Positions 5,434-8,191 of a stretch of DNA of 8,191 bases are shown piece by piece. Below the pieces are notes generated by a model. The model saw only the letters and a list, made by a program, of their open reading frames with translations, was not told the DNA's origin and ran no database searches. Numbering within the stretch: the first letter of the stretch is position 1; every line of letters starts with the position of its first letter. Source of the stretch: Pseudomonadota bacterium (GTDB taxonomy: Bacteria > Pseudomonadota > Alphaproteobacteria > Rhizobiales > Hyphomicrobiaceae). A program made the translations under genes and the position numbers. The stretch spans positions 1 through 8,191 of the forward strand of contig JAEYYJ010000327.1 in assembly GCA_023430845.1 (NCBI GenBank), in the 5' to 3' direction.

Positions 5434-6618
5434 ATGTTTCGCGTCCCCTGCCATTCCGGCTCGCCCCAGCGCGATGCTGCCCAGAGGCCTGCACTCAGGT
5501 CCATCCGGCGTGAGCTGTCGGGCGCGCTTGCAGTCGGCTTTGCCGCGATCGTCGTACTCTCCCTCGGCGCGACGAGCCGCGCCTTCCTTTCCGGCACCAC
5601 ATCCGAGAAAAGCACTGAGGCCAGCACGACCGGGATCGTGATCCAGACCACGGGCGGATTCCTGACGACGAGCGACAATTGGCTCGATCAGCTCAACAAT
5701 CCTTCGGCTTGGCGCGGTGGGCAATTCAGAGAGCGGCGGCGCAGCATGTCGCGCGCGGAAGAGCGCCGCGAACGCGAGCTGGAGGAGCGGGAAGCGCGCG
5801 AACAACGCGCCCGCGAGGAGCGCGAGGCACGCGAAGAGCGGCTTCGCGATGCGCGGGAAGAACGCGAGGAGGCCTGGGGCCGCGCGCGTGAGTACGGCCG
5901 GGAGCGCGGCACCTATCGCACGGTGTGCGTGCGCCTCTGCGATGGCTACTTCTTCCCGATCAGCTTCTCGACAACACCCGACCGGTTTGCGGCCGACGAA
6001 GCCGCCTGCAATTCCCGCTGCTCGTCAGGTGCCCGCCTCTATGTCTATCCCAATCCCGGTGGTGAACCGGAGGATATGAGGGACGTGCGCGGCCAGCCCT
6101 ACACGGCCTTGAAAAACGCCTTCCTGTTCCGCACGAACTACGTCGAGGCCTGCACCTGCAAACCCCATCCCTGGGAGCGTGAGGCGCTCGATCGCCACCG
6201 CCTCTATGCCGAGCGCGCGCAGAAAGCCAAGCGCGCAGTCGCAGCGAAGGTCCAGCCCGCCCGTCGCGAGGCCGCACGCACGCCAGTGCGGGAGACACCC
6301 GACAAGCCCGGCAATCTCGGACCGCGCCCGATCGATGTCGCCGCACCGAGCGTGATCGCAGAGCCTCAGACCATCGCCGGAGAGGCTCCCGCTCCCGCCG
6401 CCGCCATCCCAACATCAGACGTTGCGGAAGTCCCGACGCGGCCTGAAGGTGCCATGCTGCTCGGTGCACCGGAAGCGACGCCCGCAGTTCGCTCCACAGC
6501 GCGGGCGCGGCCGCAAATTCGCGAGCGAGAGGCGCCACGCAGTGCCCGTGCCACCGGCCCCAATCGTCGGTTTGGCGACCGGCCCAACTGGGCGGCGCGC
6601 GCTTTTGCCGGAAACTAA
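5434..6618 (+). CDS. Membrane-anchored or secreted DUF2865 protein with Glu/Arg-rich helix
   Basis: This 394-residue protein has an arginine-containing N-terminus (LRSIRREL) and a hydrophobic stretch at about 29-47, either a signal anchor or a signal peptide with possible cleavage after ATSRA. Residues 96-158 are almost entirely Glu, Arg and Ala, predicting a long single helix or coiled coil. Residues 161-243 carry the DUF2865 signature: YRTVCVRLCDGYFFPISFST, then a Cys at 192 and 196, ARLYVYPNPG, PYTALKNAFLFRTNYVEACTC. The six cysteines (165, 169, 192, 196, 240, 242) could form disulfides in the periplasm. The remaining ~150 residues are Pro/Ala/Arg-rich and probably disordered. The family has no established function. 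The gene follows the Clp_N gene by 192 bases with its own promoter candidate, and converges with mutT across 14 bases. Confidence 0.85.
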   Translation: MFRVPCHSGSPQRDAAQRPALRSIRRELSGALAVGFAAIVVLSLGATSRAFLSGTTSEKSTEASTTGIVIQTTGGFLTTSDNWLDQLNNPSAWRGGQFRERRRSMSRAEERRERELEEREAREQRAREEREAREERLRDAREEREEAWGRAREYGRERGTYRTVCVRLCDGYFFPISFSTTPDRFAADEAACNSRCSSGARLYVYPNPGGEPEDMRDVRGQPYTALKNAFLFRTNYVEACTCKPHPWEREALDRHRLYAERAQKAKRAVAAKVQPARREAARTPVRETPDKPGNLGPRPIDVAAPSVIAEPQTIAGEAPAPAAAIPTSDVAEVPTRPEGAMLLGAPEATPAVRSTARARPQIREREAPRSARATGPNRRFGDRPNWAARAFAGN

Positions 6619-6632
6619 AGCGCGCGAATACC

Positions 6633-7055
6633 TCAGCCCAGCAGATCGCGGAGCATGGCCACGAGCGGAACGTCCGCCGGCGGCATGGGGTAGTCGGTGA
6701 GGCGGACGGCGCGCACCCATTTAATGCGCTGGCCCTCCTGCGGTGTGATCTCACCCTCCCAATTCCGGCAGAGATAGAGCGGCATCAGAAGATGAAAGCT
6801 CTCGTAGGTGTGGCTCGCGAACGTGAAGGGTGCGAGGCATGTCTCGCACACCTCGATAGCGAGTTCCTCCCGCAGTTCGCGCAATAACGCCTGCTCGGGT
6901 GTCTCTCCGGGCGCGACCTTGCCGCCCGGAAATTCCCAGAGTCCGGCCATGGATTTCCCCGCTGGCCGCTCGGCAATGAGCACGCGGTTGTCGACGTCGA
7001 TGAGCGCCGCAGCCGCGACGAGAATGATCGGTTTAGCGGTCACGATGTCCCTCAT
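6633..7055 (-). CDS. mutT: MutT-like Nudix hydrolase (8-oxo-dGTP diphosphatase type)
   Basis: This predicted cytosolic Nudix hydrolase of 140 residues is close to E. coli MutT in length. MutT cleaves oxidised dGTP to the monophosphate and pyrophosphate, preventing A:T to C:G errors. The signature is LWEFPGGKVAPGETPEQALL (39-58) running into RELREELAI (59-67). The Nudix box residues G45, E51, R59, E60, E63 and E64 are present, but the final glycine is replaced by Ala66. The LWEFPGGK entry and HTYESFHLLMPLYLC (82-96) fit the MutT/CTP-pyrophosphohydrolase branch, so pyrimidine substrates cannot be excluded. The ATG overlaps the stop of the upstream ABC1-family gene as ATGA (7052-7055), suggesting coupled translation and a shared promoter beyond the right edge. 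The 3' end converges with the DUF2865 gene with almost no spacer, leaving no room for a separate terminator. Confidence 0.88.
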   Translation of the reverse strand: MRDIVTAKPIILVAAAALIDVDNRVLIAERPAGKSMAGLWEFPGGKVAPGETPEQALLRELREELAIEVCETCLAPFTFASHTYESFHLLMPLYLCRNWEGEITPQEGQRIKWVRAVRLTDYPMPPADVPLVAMLRDLLG

Positions 7056-8191
7056 GCGGCGACTTCGACACCCTCGGGCAGCGGCACGCCGGTCTCGATA
7101 AATGCCGCCCGCTGGCGCGCACCAACACGCGCGAGGTCGAAATCCTCGATCGTCTCGTTGAAAATCTGGAAGTAGTTCAGCCGCGCATCGAGATGCAGAA
7201 ACACGCCGCCGAGACCGATGGCAGCGCGATCCATGAACACGAACTCGCGCGGCACTTTTACCGGCCCCTTTTCTTTAAGCGCCTTGTGGACGGTGAAGGC
7301 TTCGCGGCGTCCGTACTCGCCGGGCGTCGTGCCCTCGGCAATCGAACGCACACGATCATCGAGCAGGGGTCCATAGATGAAGCGCGCCCAGATATTCAGG
7401 ACGTCGATCAGCTCCTTGGAAAGCCCAGTGAAGCCCCACGTCTCATAGGCGTGCACGATGCGCGCCTGGTCGCCCTCGTGCAGCCCTCGATAGAGATCGA
7501 TGACGCCGCCGACGAACTTCGGCGCAAACGTGCGCATGCAGCCGTAGTCGAGCAGGTTGATGCCCGCGGGCCGTCCCGCCTCCTCGAAGATCGTGTAGTT
7601 GCCGAGATGCGGGTCACCGTGAATGACGCCGTAGTGGCTGAAAGGAAACCACCACGCACGGAACATGGCGCGCGCGATCTGATTGCGATCCTCTTCCGGC
7701 GCGGGCTTGTAGTCGAGCAGGCGCCGCCCCTCGAGCCACGTCATGGTGAGCAGGCGCTTCGTCGAAAGCTCGTCGATCACCTCGGGTACTCGGATGAGCG
7801 GATCATTGCGGAAGATGAGGCGGTAGAGCGCCGTGTGGCGCGCTTCCAGGCCATAATCCAGCTCCTCGCGGAGGCGCGCTGAAATCTCCTGCAGGATCTC
7901 GCCCGTCTCGACCGCGGGATCCATGCGCGCATGAATAGCGAATACGACCTTGAGCTGCGTGACATCCGCCTCGACAGCGGATTGCATGTCCGGATACTGC
8001 AGCTTGACGGCAAGCGAGCGCCCATCATGCGCCACGGCGCGATGCACTTGTCCAAGCGACGCGGAGGCCGTCGATGCCGGCTCGAAGGATTTGAAACGCG
8101 CCTGCCAGTCCGGCCCGAGTTCAGCCTGCATGCGACGCCGCACGAATGCCGGTCCCATGGGCGGGGCGGCGGACTGAAGCTGCGCCAGCTC
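7052..8191 (-). CDS. ABC1/AarF (UbiB/ADCK) atypical kinase family protein, N-terminus cut off
   Basis: The frame is open to the right edge, giving 379 visible residues. An internal ATG at 8158 is not the true start, because the preceding codons read ELAQLQSAAPP, a conserved family stretch. Numbering from that ATG, the alanine-rich nucleotide loop is ASTASASLGQVHRA (28-41), the kinase lysine is Lys52 in LAVKLQYP, and EELDYGLEA (98-106) is the conserved helix segment. The catalytic loop is HGDPHLGN (180-187) and the metal-binding motif is LLDYG (202-206), where the family usually has DFG. The KxGQ helix typical of UbiB relatives would lie beyond the edge, with roughly 60-90 residues missing. 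UbiB/COQ8 members act as ATPases supporting ubiquinone synthesis; other family members have different or unknown roles. It cannot be called UbiB from this fragment. It overlaps mutT downstream. Confidence 0.9.
   Translation of the reverse strand, partial: ELAQLQSAAPPMGPAFVRRRMQAELGPDWQARFKSFEPASTASASLGQVHRAVAHDGRSLAVKLQYPDMQSAVEADVTQLKVVFAIHARMDPAVETGEILQEISARLREELDYGLEARHTALYRLIFRNDPLIRVPEVIDELSTKRLLTMTWLEGRRLLDYKPAPEEDRNQIARAMFRAWWFPFSHYGVIHGDPHLGNYTIFEEAGRPAGINLLDYGCMRTFAPKFVGGVIDLYRGLHEGDQARIVHAYETWGFTGLSKELIDVLNIWARFIYGPLLDDRVRSIAEGTTPGEYGRREAFTVHKALKEKGPVKVPREFVFMDRAAIGLGGVFLHLDARLNYFQIFNETIEDFDLARVGARQRAAFIETGVPLPEGVEVAA

Noticed and set aside
5149..5805. Minus-strand open frame of about 218 codons across the Clp_N/DUF2865 junction
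   Set aside because: It is antisense to two supported genes and to their promoter region, and shows no recognisable motif.
5756..5910. Possible tandem DNA repeat in the Glu/Arg-rich stretch
   Set aside because: The GAG/CGC-rich codons recur because the protein is Glu/Arg/Ala-rich, and no exact repeat unit of constant length is visible.
7193..7882. Plus-strand open frame of 229 codons opposite the ABC1-family gene
   Set aside because: It is antisense to the catalytic core (HGDPHLGN, LLDYG), and the pattern is that of a high-GC shadow frame.
1..8191. CRISPR array, insertion sequence, phage or defence island
   Set aside because: No regularly spaced direct repeats, transposase or integrase motifs, or recognisable defence gene pairs were seen. 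Most genes are housekeeping.

Overview
This is a GC-rich chromosomal stretch that reads as an alphaproteobacterium of the order Hyphomicrobiales (Rhizobiales). The taxonomic call is inference. It rests on an argB gene overlapped by a pyrimidine 5'-nucleotidase-type HAD gene, a DUF2865 protein (a family I know mainly from this order), and alphaproteobacterial versions of MutT and the ABC1/AarF kinase-like family. No mobile element, CRISPR array, tRNA or rRNA is visible.

Layout from left to right. (1) The last 36 codons of a YqaA/DedA-like membrane protein, then a dTDP-4-dehydrorhamnose reductase gene (rfbD/rmlD), both on +. (2) A 156-base convergent gap that is unusually rich in inverted repeats and can be drawn as a branched, cloverleaf-like fold. 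(3) On the minus strand, argB followed by a HAD phosphatase, joined by an ATGA stop/start overlap. (4) A divergent region of about 400 bases with a plausible argB promoter, several small hairpins, a fragment resembling a rhizobial intergenic repeat, and a TTGACA box facing right. (5) Two plus-strand genes of poorly known function. The first encodes a protein with a ClpA-like N domain, about 310 residues of proline-rich tether, a predicted beta-rich domain and a short C-terminal membrane segment, with no AAA+ ATPase. The second encodes a membrane-anchored DUF2865 protein with a long Glu/Arg-rich helix. (6) On the minus strand, an ABC1/AarF-family gene running off the right edge, followed by mutT, again joined by an ATGA overlap.

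Most genes are housekeeping: deoxysugar synthesis, arginine synthesis, nucleotide-pool sanitation, and a UbiB/AarF-type kinase-like protein. The two parts that best merit follow-up are the AAA-less Clp_N membrane protein at 3319-5241 and the structured convergent intergenic element at 1043-1198.
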